The notes: generated by a model not told the origin, from the letters alone. A stretch of DNA of 64,000 nucleotides from Podocnemis expansa (GCA_007922195.1 ML682128.1:290692-354691), one strand, 5' to 3'; numbered from the stretch's first letter, positions 46,083 through 56,326 are shown. Made by a program: numbers and translations.

Positions 46083-46511
46083 GGATATGTCCACACTGAT
46101 TATTTTGATTTAAAGTAGTGCATGTCCCGACTAGCTTTGCTTGTTTCAAAATGAGGAATGGTCACTTTGATACATTAAAACCTGCCTTTATATCAAACGT
46201 AAATGTATTATTTCGATTTAACTATTATTTTGATTTAACACTTTTTGACCTTCTTCCTCCCAGGGTGCCCTCCTCTTTCAATATATGGGGGGGGGCATGG
46301 CCCTTCTTGAAGGCCATCTTGCCACACCTCCCCTGGTGCCTGTCTCCTAAATCGAACTAGTAAGTTCTGTCCATGGACATGCAAGTTTGATTTGGATTTC
46401 TAGAGGGGACACATTGTCAATTTAACTTAAATCGATTTAATAATTGTTATTTCAATTCAATTCAATCAATTTAAGTTAAATAGATTTAACTCTCTAAGTG
46501 TAACCATAGCC
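46083..46511. mobile_element. Harbinger-type MITE with TTA duplication
   Basis: The ends GGATATGTCCACACTG and (inverted) GGCTATGGTTACACTTAG are flanked by TTA (46080-46082 and 46512-46514). Internal ATTTAACTTAAATCGATTTAA-type words are shared with the element at 54.66-55.57 kb. Length 429 bp. Confidence 0.9.
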
Positions 46512-46934
46512 TTAGTGTCTAGGGAAAGATGTGAAATCAATCTATTTTATTTCACTACTTCAAAACCTTATTATGAAAAGCATTGTGTTCCAGAAATATT
46601 ACTAAATTAGCCTCATCAACTTCTAAAAATACCAGGCCAACATCTGGCACATGGGAATGTACCCGTAATACCACATGATACTCCATCCATGCCTACTGTA
46701 TTATTTAACTGAGTATTGCAGTGCTCAGCTCGATGTAATATGTAAAGGAATAGTCTTTGCTCCAAGGATCTTAGAGAGACACAGAGTTTGCAGTTTTAGC
46801 CAAATAAAGGCCAGAATAATGATGACATAGAGGTTTAGTATCTTGTGCAGATTTGCTTTAGCATAAATCCACCCTGAAAGGCTTAATGGAAAAAATGAGA
46901 TTTTTTGTCATCTCACATCTTAATTACTCAATGT

Positions 46935-47845
46935 TCTTCTCTCTGGCTTTGACAAGTGCAGTCTTGCCCTGCTCATATCCTTTCAAAAAACTGCTGTTAG
47001 AATAATTTTCCTTGAGCATTGCTTTGCCCATGTCACCACTCTTTTTGCATATCTCCACTGTCTCCCCCTATTTTATCATATCACACATAAGCAAGTTATA
47101 TTTTCACTACCAAGGCTCATCAAGATCAATCCCCACCTACTGTACCAATCATGTCTAATTCACCACTGACCTGTTGATGCTCATCTCTGATAAGCCCCTA
47201 CTGCTGACTTGGTAAATTTGTACACAAGTACCTTCCCCATACTGCCCTCACAATTGGGAGTGAATATCCACAAAGCTACTCAATTATTCACCTTCAAATC
47301 CCTCCTCAGAACTCTCCTTTGATAGATGCCCACAAAAATCTTGCTAATGGTTAGGCTGTTGGCATGATGAGACCCCTGCCTGTCATATTGACCAAGGCTA
47401 AGTCTACACTGATGGTGGCAAAATCATCACCGACAGTGCAATCTTTTGGGTTCAATTGAACAGTCAATGTAGATGCACTCAGTTGATCCGAAATTCAACC
47501 TAGCAACTCCAGCCCTCGAACTGGAGTATCAGTAAGCCAATCGGAATGTATTTCCAGTAGCTTGTAAGGACTACTTAGTAAATTGTTTGGGAGATATGCA
47601 AGGCATTTTATGCAAGGTATCTCCTGTTGACCGCCACCAAAAAGTGTGGCAAGTACAGACTACGGCCAAGACTGTTTCTGTTTATTTGTACTTCCCCATC
47701 TGTCTGTATCCATATGTTGTGTCTTGACTTATATGTAGATTATAAATTGGTTGGGAGCAAAGACCATCATTTAGTTCAGTGTTTTGTACAGTGCTAGCAC
47801 AGTGTGGTCGTGGTCCATGACTAGAACCACTAGGCACTCCAATAA
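46935..47845 (+). mobile_element. L2-type LINE 3' region, split by a MITE
   Basis: Words such as CTTCAAATCCCTCCTCAGAAC and GCTAATGGTTAGGCTGTTGG, then CCCATCTGTCTGTATCC, GTACAGTGCTAGCACAGTG and GTGGTCCATGACTAGAACC, follow the order of the L2-like 3' end common in turtles and crocodilians. A 271-bp MITE lies between the two parts. Confidence 0.72.
47396..47666. mobile_element. MITE inserted in L2
   Basis: The left end is GGCTAAGTCTACACTGATGG and the inverted right end is GCCGTAGTCTGTACTTG. CAA flanks both sides (47393-47395 and 47667-47669). L2 sequence continues on both sides. Subfamily as at 38.66 kb. Confidence 0.7.
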
Positions 47846-47916
47846 TCATACCTTGGAATGAGGGAACTGTTGGAATTACAACAGAAGTAAGTCAAAGAAG
47901 AAGCGAGGAAAGATTC

Positions 47917-48035
47917 AAAGGGGTAGCTGTGCTAGTCTAGTTCAGCAAAACAAGCAAAGAGCCTTTGGCACTTTTAAAGACTAACAAATTTATTTATCAC
48001 ATGACCTTTCATGGGAGAGAGTCCACTTCTGAATA
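47917..48035 (+). mobile_element. Penelope-like terminal repeat fragment
   Basis: AAAGGGGTAGCTGTGCTAGTC, AAAGACTAACAAATTTATTT and GACCTTTCATGGGAGAG match the left arm of the inverted-pair repeats. It stops at about 48035 before the turn-round. Confidence 0.75.
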
Positions 48036-48298
48036 AGAACTGCTCCAAAGACAAAACTCAACTTGAAGAATTTGATTGAAGTCATTCATGTGCGAATGAT
48101 GCTGGAGTGGTCAAGTGAAATCAAGAGAAGAAAAAAAAATTGATATCCAAACCTGACAGCTCCTGGTAATGCACAGAGTAATGAATATCAGTTAAGTCAT
48201 GGATGGGAGGTACATCTGACATTGTGATAGAGGAATAGATCTGCTATCTGTGAAGGAAGCAATTGACAATGAAGAATGTACCATCAAAATATGTAAAG

Positions 48299-48825
48299 CA
48301 GGGGTCAGCAACCTTTGCCGACCCCTGTGCCGGTCCTTCCCCCCAACCCTCAGCTGGTGCCAGTGGTCCCCTCTGCTGAAAAAATGTGGTGGCTGCCTGA
48401 AAATTCAGCAGCAGTCATGGCTGGAGTGGGAGTGTTTCCCAGGCATGCCATAGAAAAAATTCACCCAGAGTGGCTCATCTTGGTGATGTGGCTGGGGACA
48501 GGGGTCCCCAGGCATACCACAAAAAGAAGCAGCTCCTTTCATGGGTTCCCAGGCATGCTACAGAAAGAAGCTGCTCAGAGTAGCTCCTTTGGGGACCACC
48601 ACACTACAGAGAGGAGCCACTCTGGGTAGCTTTTTTCTGTGTCACATGGAAGCATAGGCATGGGGACACCCGCCTGTGTCCCAGCTGCACCTGAAGGAAG
48701 CCTCCTGTAGTGGCTTTTGGTGGCAGGAGTGGCAATTTCTGTGGTACTGCAGAGAGTGCTGAGTGCTGCTCTGCATGGGCTCAGGTGCCACTGTTGGCAC
48801 ATGTGCTGGGGGTTGCGTACCCTTG
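48299..48825. mobile_element. Non-autonomous hAT element
   Basis: The left end CAGGGGTCAGCAACC and the inverted right end CAAGGGTACGCAACCCC are flanked by ATGTAAAG (48291-48298) and ATGTAAGC (48826-48833). The interior shows an irregular repetition of CAGGCATGCCA...AGAAG and GCTGCTC words. Length 527 bp. Confidence 0.82.
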
Positions 48826-49054
48826 ATGTAAGCAGTCAGTCAGAATAAAATGTCATCTGGTTGTGATAGCAAGTAATAAGCTGACTGTGTACCCCAGCCC
48901 CAGGAAACATAAAGAAAGTAAAAAATAAATGGTCAAGGCCAGACTTAAAAGATTTACACAGAAATCAATCCATGGACAGTGGTGGAGAGAGATCGAACAC
49001 CTTAGTGACTAACCAAAATTAACAAATTCATAGTTTCTATAAGGAGACGTCAAA

Positions 49055-49228
49055 AGAGAGACACAGTGGATGAAGTACTGTTTTTTATTGGACCAACTAC
49101 TATTGGCAAAAGACACAAGCTTCTGAGCCTACACAAAGCTCTTCTTCAGGCCCAATCAAATAAAAGATGTTACCCACCTTGTCTGTCCCATATACTGGCC
49201 AACATAGCTACAGAAACACTGCAAAACT
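49055..49228 (-). mobile_element. Second terminal-repeat family with hammerhead-like core
   Basis: The plus strand reads TTTTTTATTGGACCAACTAC, CACAAGCTTCTGAGCC, AAGCTCTTCTTCAGGCCC and CTGGCCAACATAGCTACAG. On the minus strand CTGAAGA (49149-49143) is followed by a GAGCT...GGCTC stem and AGAA. This is a CUGANGA-stem-GAAA-like arrangement with one change in the second box. The same family occurs at 34.66-34.86 kb. Confidence 0.5.
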
Positions 49229-49818
49229 CAAAAAAGAGACAGAGAGCCTTCTCATGAGTGCACATGAGCAGTCCTTATGGCTTAATTACATTCAAACCCA
49301 AACTCATCAACAAACCTGCATCTCAAACTGCAAAATGTGTTCCGAAAAGGAAGGGATGGTGGAGCACCCAAGCCGAGTGCCTGCAAGAACTGGATTGGGA
49401 GAGAACACATGCAGAGGTACATAGAGGTTAGCAAATGTCTTCACTGGAGGGTCTGTGACAATTACGGATTTAAATGAACTGCACAGTATTACGACCAACA
49501 GATTGAAAGTGCTTTAGAGAATGAAGAGGCTAAGATTTTGTGGGATCCATTAATTGTCAGAGACCAAACAGGGGAGGCAAACAGGCCAGAGATGATGTTG
49601 TAGAATGACAAAAGAGCCCATGTTAATTGATACTGAGGTACCAGCCGATAGAAACGTAAACAAGAAGAGATGGTGAAGTACAAAGAACACTGTCACGAAG
49701 TAGAACAGTTATAGAAAACCAAAACAATGACGATCCCTGTGATTATTGGAGCACTTGGAGGTATCCCTAAGGATATGAACACATTAGGAGTGCAAGACAT
49801 CACAATCAGTGCCTTTTA

Positions 49819-50085
49819 GAAGACAGCACTGGAGGTGCTCTCCAGGAGAGAGCCAGGCAGGGGATAGGGTGGCAACATGGCCCTGCCAGGGGGCCATGTT
49901 GCCACACCTCCTAGGATGCCCCTAACCCAAATCAAAATAGCAAGTCCTGTGTTCGGACTTGCTATTTCGATTTGGTATTTTTCCTTGATTAGATTTAAGT
50001 TAAATTGAATTAAGGGTTTTATTTCGAATTTGCTTATTTCGAAATTAATTTATTTCAAAATAAGCATTTAGGTGTGGACATAGCC
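49819..50085. mobile_element. Harbinger-type MITE, left border uncertain
   Basis: The right end is GGTGTGGACATAGCC followed by TTA. A TTA also precedes 49819, but the sequence there is not a good terminal repeat, so the left end may be altered or truncated. Internal CTTATTTCGAAATTAATTTA-type palindromes are typical. Confidence 0.6.
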
Positions 50086-50236
50086 TTAGATACTGAGAAT
50101 TTTAAGGAAAGTGAAAGGCGAATGAGTGCATATGAGCACTTAAATCACAGGAATTCTGCTGAGGATTTAATACAACTCCTTACTACCCAAACCTATGGAG
50201 TTGGTTTAAGGTGAGGATCTATTGATGACTCATAGG

Positions 50237-50564
50237 CAGGGGCATCACTGGTGCCTGGCACACAGGGGTTGTCCCCCGAGTCCCAGCACCAGTGCCCTGA
50301 GTCCTGGCACAGCCCCTGCCTCTCCCGATCTCCAGCCAGAGATCCGGGGCCCGGCCGCCTGTGGCGGCCACTTCTGGCCCCGTCTGAGGCCGGGCCACCC
50401 ATGGCCCCCACTGCTGCTCTCTGCCCTGTCGCTGGCCAGGAATCTGGGCGCAGGCTGGCAGCAGCAGATGCCCGTGGCTGGGCGGGGCCCAAGCGCAGAA
50501 TCAGGGCCAGGGGCATGGCCCGTGCCCGTGCCCCGGCTCCTTCCCCAGGGCAGCGACGCTCCTG
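50237..50564 (+). mobile_element. GC-rich non-autonomous hAT family, copy 4
   Basis: The left end CAGGGGCATCACTGGTGCC and the inverted right end CAGGAGCGTCGCTGCCC are flanked by CTCATAGG (50229-50236) and GTCACAGG (50565-50572), 6 of 8 identical. The interior is very GC-rich and shares GAGTCCCAGCACCAGTGCCC with copy 1. Confidence 0.87.
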
Positions 50565-50774
50565 GTCACAGGGATACATTTTAGTCAGTATGTTTCCCCT
50601 TTTTATGCTTAAAGAACTTGTAAGTTACTGAAGGCTATTTGTTTTAAAAGAAATCCCCATAATTCAATACTGGGGGACAGTAATAATAATATGGGAGCAA
50701 CAAAGTTTATGCAATAAGCAAGTAACATAAGGTCTGTCTCAGCACCCTGGCTAGACTGAAAGGAAGCAGGTTGG

Positions 50775-51052
50775 CAGAGCCCTGCAAATATGTGGATATC
50801 CACGGATATCTGCATTATATGTGGATCCGCAGGTACAACATGGATATCCGCGGACCATTTCGTGCAGATGCAGATCGGATACAGGTCCACATACTTTTAT
50901 CCTCACAGACTTAGAGCCCTTCATATATGTGGTTATGCGTGGATATTCACGTTATAGCCGCATCTGCGGATACAACATGGATATCCGTGGACCGTTTCTT
51001 GCGGATGCAGATTGTATACGGATCCAAGTATTTGTATCCGTGTAGGGCTCTG
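50775..51052. mobile_element. hAT element with internal direct repeats
   Basis: The ends CAGAGCCCTGCAAATATG and (inverted) CAGAGCCCTACACGG are flanked by CAGGTTGG (50767-50774) and CAGATTTG (51053-51060). A unit of about 120 bp built on ACAACATGGATATCCG and GGACC is present twice in tandem (about 50830 and 50970). Length 278 bp. Confidence 0.8.
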
Positions 51053-51060
51053 CAGATTTG

Positions 51061-51900
51061 CCTAACGTAATTCAGGCTGGAGCAGTCAAGATGGAGACCA
51101 CCACAAGGACAAGGATTTTAGCCCCAAGAATGGGGACTGTCTTTTGACGAAGATCTAAATTCCAGCTGCATGTTTTGTGTTTTCTTTTTTCAAGCAAGTT
51201 ATTTCTACACACTGTAACTAAATACCCCAGGATAATTTTTCCTTCCCTAGATTACATTAGTATATCATCAACATATACTTTTCCAATAAAACCTGTTGGA
51301 ACTATTTTAGTCTTGTTGAAGTATACTGTCTATCTGCATCAGCAGAGAATAACTTACAGTTTTATCTATTACCTGTATTCATAAAACTCTGACTTATTTT
51401 ATATCTATTAATTATAGAACAGACATGTTTGCTCACATAATGTGGCACTGGATGAGATACTAGTTCTCATGCACACAGTATGTGTTTACTTAGGTGCACT
51501 AGCCTATCCTATTTTCTTTCTTTACTGTTGCAAACATATGTTTAGTTTTATATTAAGCTGGCAACACTACAGGGCAATATTTTACTAGCTTTGAAAGGAC
51601 AAGTAGATGGCTGTTTATATGTGCTAGACAAAGATTACTAAATCCATTGAGCATTTAGATTTGCTTAAAATAGCTCTTAAAAGTCATTGCAGACTTTAGG
51701 CAAAATTAATTACAGTAGTGGTTCTTTTCAGCACTCTCTCTCTCAATAGGCCAAATCATGACTTGAAACAAGCAGGTGTGTTAAAGGAAGAGGGCACTGG
51801 GTAAGAGTTAAATCATAACTGCCTGACTGCAACAAGGACGGGAGCCAGCTGGCCCTTAGACCTGATTCACCACTGTTTCAATCCATCTTGACACTGGGCT
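51061..51900. other. Intergenic stretch, nothing recognised
   Basis: AT-rich with no supported feature. Confidence 0.35.
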
Positions 51901-51905
51901 AATCC

Positions 51906-52161
51906 CAGGGCTGGCCCAAGATTTTTTGCCATCCTAGGCCAGCAGTGATTTTAACACCCTCCCCATCCACCAGCAAAGCACCGCCACCACCACCAGGATC
52001 CAGCAGCAAGTGGGGACCAGTGCCGCAGCTGAGATCTGGCCTCATCTGGGGATCCAGCTGGGGGTAGGGAGTGGAGCAGACTCAGCTCAGCCCTTGGTAC
52101 CTCCTAACTGTTGGCACCCTAGGCAACTACCTAGGTTACCTTTATGGAAGAATCAGCCCTG
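51906..52161. mobile_element. Short hAT element
   Basis: The ends CAGGGCTGGCCCAAGAT and (inverted) CAGGGCTGATTCTTCC are flanked by GCTAATCC (51898-51905) and GGTAATCC (52162-52169), 7 of 8 identical. It belongs to the widespread hAT type with CAGGGC termini. Confidence 0.87.
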
Positions 52162-52739
52162 GGTAATCCTGTTGATTTCAGTGGAGTTACTCAGGGGAGA
52201 ATCAGGATCCTGCACAAGAAACATTACATTCAATTCTGCGAAGGCAATGTGGGGGAGGGTGGAAAGGGACACACATTCCCCACCCTCCAGATTTAACTGC
52301 TTGGCTTATACTGAGCATGCTTGGTTCCCATGGACTGAGCATGCTCAGAAACATTTGTCAAAGCTGCTGCCCTCACTCTGTCCATGCTTGTGCTCCCCAT
52401 CAGCAGGCAAGCATGAGTCCTCTGCAATCCTGAATACTTCATTACCAGAAAGACGCAACACACTGGAGTGTGCTCGGAGAAGATGTATACAGATAACTGG
52501 GAACTGGAAGGATTTGCTTTAGAGGAAATGGTCAAAGAGCTAATAGCTTTGGTCCCTATCCCAAAGTGTTGTCTTAGTCAAAACTCTCAACAAAGTTAAA
52601 GGGCAAAATATAGTTTTTAGTTACACCAGGGCAATACAATTGCCTGAGTGAAACTAGGAGTGCATTTGACCCAGTGAGTGCTTAGATGAGTACAAATTGG
52701 ATAGAAACTGAGTATGGTTGTCAGGACTGGTCTTGTGTG

Positions 52740-52995
52740 CAGGGGCTTTGCTGCCCTCCCAAAATGTTCGGGGAACAAGCCCCATTCCCTCCCCACAGCA
52801 ACCCCAGGCCTGATTTGGCACGCCAATCCAGACCCAATCCAGCCACTTATGGGCCTGGCTCTTGCCACCAACTGCCAGCCCCAGCCCTGGGCTTACACAG
52901 GCTCTCTGTGCTTCCAGGGCTCAGCGGGACGTGGGGCACTGGACTGGTACTGTCAGGGCCTGTGTCCCTTTAGTCCAGCATCAGCGACGCTCCTG
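52740..52995 (+). mobile_element. GC-rich non-autonomous hAT family, copy 5
   Basis: The left end CAGGGGCTTTGCTGCCC and the inverted right end CAGGAGCGTCGCTGATGC are flanked by CTTGTGTG (52732-52739) and CTTGTGTT (52996-53003), 7 of 8 identical. At 256 bp it is an internally deleted member. Confidence 0.87.
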
Positions 52996-53079
52996 CTTGT
53001 GTTTATAGTTTGCATGCTGTATAATAAAGTGCTGAGTAAATCCTGAAGGGAGGGGAACATAGCAGTTTACAAATCTCCA

Positions 53080-53375
53080 AACTGTGCAAACACTAGAGAA
53101 GGATACAAATTTCAGAGGATCACAAAAAGAGTTAACAAGATGAAAGTGACTAAGGAAACTTTAGCCTGAATATGATTTCTTGACAGTGAGCTCTATTACG
53201 CTGAGAAGTAATCTCCAAAGGGAAATAGAGAAAATGTCATCACTTGGGACACTTAAAATTAGAATGGACTAATCACTGAGAAATGTACTAGTGGGAACAA
53301 TCCTGCCCTGTCAGGGGAATGGTTGGGATGACCTCATAGGTCTTTTCCATTTCTAATTTTGGTCATTCATATTTA
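53080..53375 (+). repeat. CR1 3'-end fragment
   Basis: Weak but ordered CR1 3' words are present, ending in GGTTGGGATGACCTCATAGG and TCTTTTCCATTTCTAAT. Strongly diverged. Confidence 0.5.
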
Positions 53376-53761
53376 CTTAGTAGCTTTGATCCTTTTAGCA
53401 TATACGGGCGCAATCAAGACTTTCTGGCAACATTAGCTGTGTTGGACTAATGGTGGGGTCATGAGGAAAACCTGAGAACCAACTGCATTAGGGCACCTTA
53501 CACGGGTGCAAAGTGGCTCAAAAATACTGACATTCAAGTGGTGGCATTCTGCCACTTGGCAGAAGTGCAAATGATGCTATGAGGTGCCAGGTAATGAAGA
53601 CTGAGAGGCAACACACTGGAGCAGCTGCTTCATGAATCACATATCCAGTGAGGGCCCAACAAGGCAAGCTGGTGCCAGCATATGGGTGGGACCATGGCTC
53701 TGTCCTTTCATTACCCCTTCCTTGCCACTTTGGGGTGTCTGTTACAACCATCAAAGCTACA

Positions 53762-54015
53762 ATCCTAGAATCATAAAATACTAAGGCTGGAAGGTACCCC
53801 AGGAGATCATCTTGTTCAGTGTTTCTCAATCTTTTAAGTAGCAAGTACCACCAACTTGTGAAAATTTTAATAAGTGCTCCAACAGTCCACTGCCTCCCAC
53901 CTGGCAGCTGCCACACATGCCCCCCAGCTTGAGTCTCCTGTACCCGCAGGAGTATGCATATCACAGGTTGAGAAACTACTCTAGTCCAACCCCCTGCTCA
54001 AAGCAGTCCCTTAGC
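53762..54015 (-). repeat. CR1 3' end split by a small hAT
   Basis: TAGAATCATAAAATACTAAGG and TGGAAGGTACCCCAGGAGATC are a CR1 tail in reverse. The sequence resumes as CTAGTCCAACCCCCTGCTC at about 53980. Between lies CAGTGTTTCTCAATC...GGTTGAGAAACTACT (about 53819-53978), a hAT with inverted ends. Confidence 0.72.
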
Positions 54016-54142
54016 CCTTGTACACCAGGAGGATAATGAGCAAAGTTTTGCCTTGTTCAGGAACAAAGTGTGGGCAAAGCAATGCTCACTGCCCCCCTTC
54101 CCTTCCTGGCACATCAACCCGGACCTCGAAAACTATCTAGGT

Positions 54143-54356
54143 CAGTGGTTCCCAACATATTCTCTGTCCTGGCACACCTTGCTACCATTAATTAATTTGA
54201 GGCATACCACCATACAGTTGCCAAATGAGCTTATGAATATTCATGAGCCAATGAGCCAATCCAGAGGTCTTTGAGTAGGTTTTTAAATAATTTTGTGGCA
54301 CACCTGCTCAGGCCTGACAACACATGTGTACTGTAGCACATTGGTGGGAAACACTG
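54143..54356. mobile_element. Short hAT element
   Basis: The ends CAGTGGTTCCCAACATA and (inverted) CAGTGTTTCCCACCAATG are flanked by a perfect 8-bp duplication ATCTAGGT (54135-54142 and 54357-54364). Length 214 bp. Confidence 0.92.
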
Positions 54357-54662
54357 ATCTAGGTGTTCAGCTTGTGTTAAATTTGCATTCCTGTACGAGA
54401 TCTGCTCTCTGGAGCCGGGCAGTAACTGGATTTTCCATTTCACAGGAACTCCCCTGATTTCATCATTTGGCCGCTTCTGAAATGGAAGGAACAGCAGCAA
54501 CAAAAGCAAACATTTCCCAGGGAATCAAAATTCTCCCCTTGTTTTGGATTGATTGAAATGTTCCCTTTAAACAAATACCAAACATTTCCTTCTGATTTTT
54601 ACCATTTGATTTTGGTTTTTTTTTTTAAATAATTCAAAATAAAAGACACCTCAAAACACAAA

Positions 54663-55565
54663 GGGTATGTCCACACACACTGTTTAAATATAAATAACAC
54701 TGGTTATTTCGATTTAAAAAATGGTAGGTCCGCATGACATTTCCTTATTTCGAAATGAGGAGCTCCCTCATTTCGATGTAAGGCAAGTCATATTGATATA
54801 ATAAAACCTAATACTATATCGATATGATGGTTAAATCGAAATTGTTATTTCGAAATAACACAGCGTGGACATGTTACTTCGATTTAAGTGTTAAATTGAT
54901 ATAACACCTTTTGCCCTTCTCCTTTCCAGGTGCTTTCCTTTTTCTATATTTTGAGTGGGGGCATGGCCCTTCTGGGGAGCCACGTTGCCATACCTCCCAT
55001 GGTGCACCTCTCCTAAATTGAAATAGCAAGTCCTGTCCATGGGCATGCTATTTTGGTTTGAGTTTCTAGTGGGCACCTATTAGATTGATTTAACTTAAAT
55101 CGATTTCAGCAGCGTTGCTGCCCGGGGAGAGACCAGGGGCATGGGTGCGGGCCCCGCCCTTGGCAGCCCTGATTCTCCACTGGGGCCTGATCTAGCCTCC
55201 GGCTCCTGTCACCTCCTGTCTGGTCGTGGACCCCCGGCTGGGGCCTGGGCAGGAGAGGCTGGCGCTGCCACAGGCGGCCTGGCCTGAACTCCTGGCAGGG
55301 ACTGGGCTGGGAGCTGCCAGTGCTGCTGCGGCCGGGAGAGGCAAGTGCCGCAGCTGGCAGCCGCGCCCTGCTTCTCTGGCCTGAGATGGGGTTGGGCGAT
55401 GCAGGGGCTGCCCTGGACACTCAGCGCATTGGCGCCGGGACTTGGGACATGTGCCCCGTGTGCCAGGCGGCAGCGACACCCCCCATGGATTTAATAATTC
55501 GTATATCGATTTTATTAAAGCAATCGAATTTAAATTGATTTAACTGTGTAAGTGTGAACATAGCC
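54663..55565. mobile_element. Harbinger-type MITE hosting a GC-rich hAT
   Basis: The ends GGGTATGTCCACACACAC and (inverted) GGCTATGTTCACACTTAC enclose TTATTTCGAAATAAC and ATCGATTTAA words. The GC-rich hAT copy 6 is nested at 55107-55484. ACAAA is present on both sides (54658-54662 and 55566-55570), which is longer than the usual 3-bp TTA/TAA. The element ends about 555 bp upstream of the RFX6 ATG. Confidence 0.8.
55107..55484 (-). mobile_element. GC-rich non-autonomous hAT family, copy 6
   Basis: The ends CAGCAGCGTTGCTGCCC and (inverted) GGGGGGTGTCGCTGCC are flanked by ATCGATTT (55099-55106) and ATGGATTT (55485-55492). The split MITE word AAATCGATTT/AATAATTC confirms the insertion. It is inverted relative to copies 1-5. 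Confidence 0.88.
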
Positions 55566-55821
55566 ACAAAGTCCCTTTGAAATGAAAAATCGAACAGCCA
55601 CCTTCCCAAACGGGCCATGTGGAGCCCCACAAAGTGCCTGGCAGGAGCAAGGGCGGGCTCAGCCGGGGGAGCCCTTTTAGGCGGTGTGCGCCGCTGGGGC
55701 CTTTTCCCGACCCCTCAGCTGCAGCAGGCTCCGAGGGAAAGCGGGCGCTGCTGGCGCCTCTCAAAGCCCGGGGAGCTGCGGCGCCCCTTGGCCCGCCAGC
55801 AGCAGGACTAATTGTTGCGCG

Positions 55822-55834
55822 GTTAACCATTAAC
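55822..55834 (+). promoter_or_regulatory. HNF1-like binding site
   Basis: GTTAACCATTAAC matches the palindromic HNF1 consensus GTTAATNATTAAC at every fixed base except position 6. It lies 288 bp upstream of the RFX6 start codon inside a GC-rich block, where such an AT-rich word stands out. HNF1A/HNF1B act in the same pancreatic and gut endoderm lineages as RFX6. Binding is inferred. Confidence 0.55.
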
Positions 55835-56121
55835 CCTGCCCCCGCCAGCCAGGGGCCAGAGCGAAACCCCTCTTCATTCGCACGGCGGGCGGCTCCCGGG
55901 GAAAAGCGAGCAGGGAGGGCCGCGCGTGGCGGGGTGTGTCCGCGCCTTCCTCCCCCGCGCAGCCATGCAGCCCCCGGGGCGCGCAGCCTAGCCCAGCCCC
56001 GAGTCACACCCCGCCTGGCCGGCCCAGGGGCTGCCCCGATGGGCGAGGTCCGCGGTGCCCGGGCGGTGCCCGCTGCGCGCATGGAGGCGGCTGGGGAGCA
56101 GCGGCGGCGCCAGTGAGGAGC

Positions 56122-56326
56122 ATGGCTAAGGCGCCGGGCGGAGACGACGGCTCCTTCCCGCCGCCCTCGCAGAAGGCGTCCGCCGGCCTCCGGGAGGATT
56201 GCTATGCGGGCCTGCTGGGCAAGGGCTTGCTCCCCTACCCCGAGCCGGGGCTCTGCGCCGCCGCCCTGCAGCAGCCCGCGTCCCTCGACGGCCCCCCGCG
56301 CGCGCGGCCCCCGGGGATCAAGTCAG
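56122..56326 (+). CDS. RFX6: RFX6 coding exon 1
   Basis: It encodes residues 1-68 plus one base (phase 1). The donor is TCAG|GTAAGA. Proline- and alanine-rich stretches after PYPEPGL are more diverged from human than later exons, as expected for the disordered N-terminus. Confidence 0.94.

Noticed and set aside
52010..52522. 170-codon plus-strand frame
   Set aside because: It begins inside a hAT (51906-52161), continues into unrelated flank, and shows no conserved domain or splice logic.
53518..53964. 148-codon minus-strand frame
   Set aside because: It crosses a CR1 tail and a hAT; its sequence is not protein-like.
55814..55834. Possible RFX X-box (autoregulation) overlapping the HNF1-like site
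   Set aside because: GTTGCGCGGTTAAC has only weak half-site similarity to the X-box palindrome; the HNF1 match is better.
55540..56116. 180-codon minus and 165-codon plus frames upstream of RFX6
   Set aside because: They run antisense to or alongside the CpG-rich promoter and 5' UTR with biased composition. No family is recognised.
55936..56121. In-frame upstream ATG that would extend RFX6 by 62 residues
   Set aside because: The extension is GC-rich, has no resemblance to the RFX6 N-terminus, and the ATG at 56122 matches the known MAK start with a strong context. The upstream frame is open only because stop codons are rare in GC-rich DNA.
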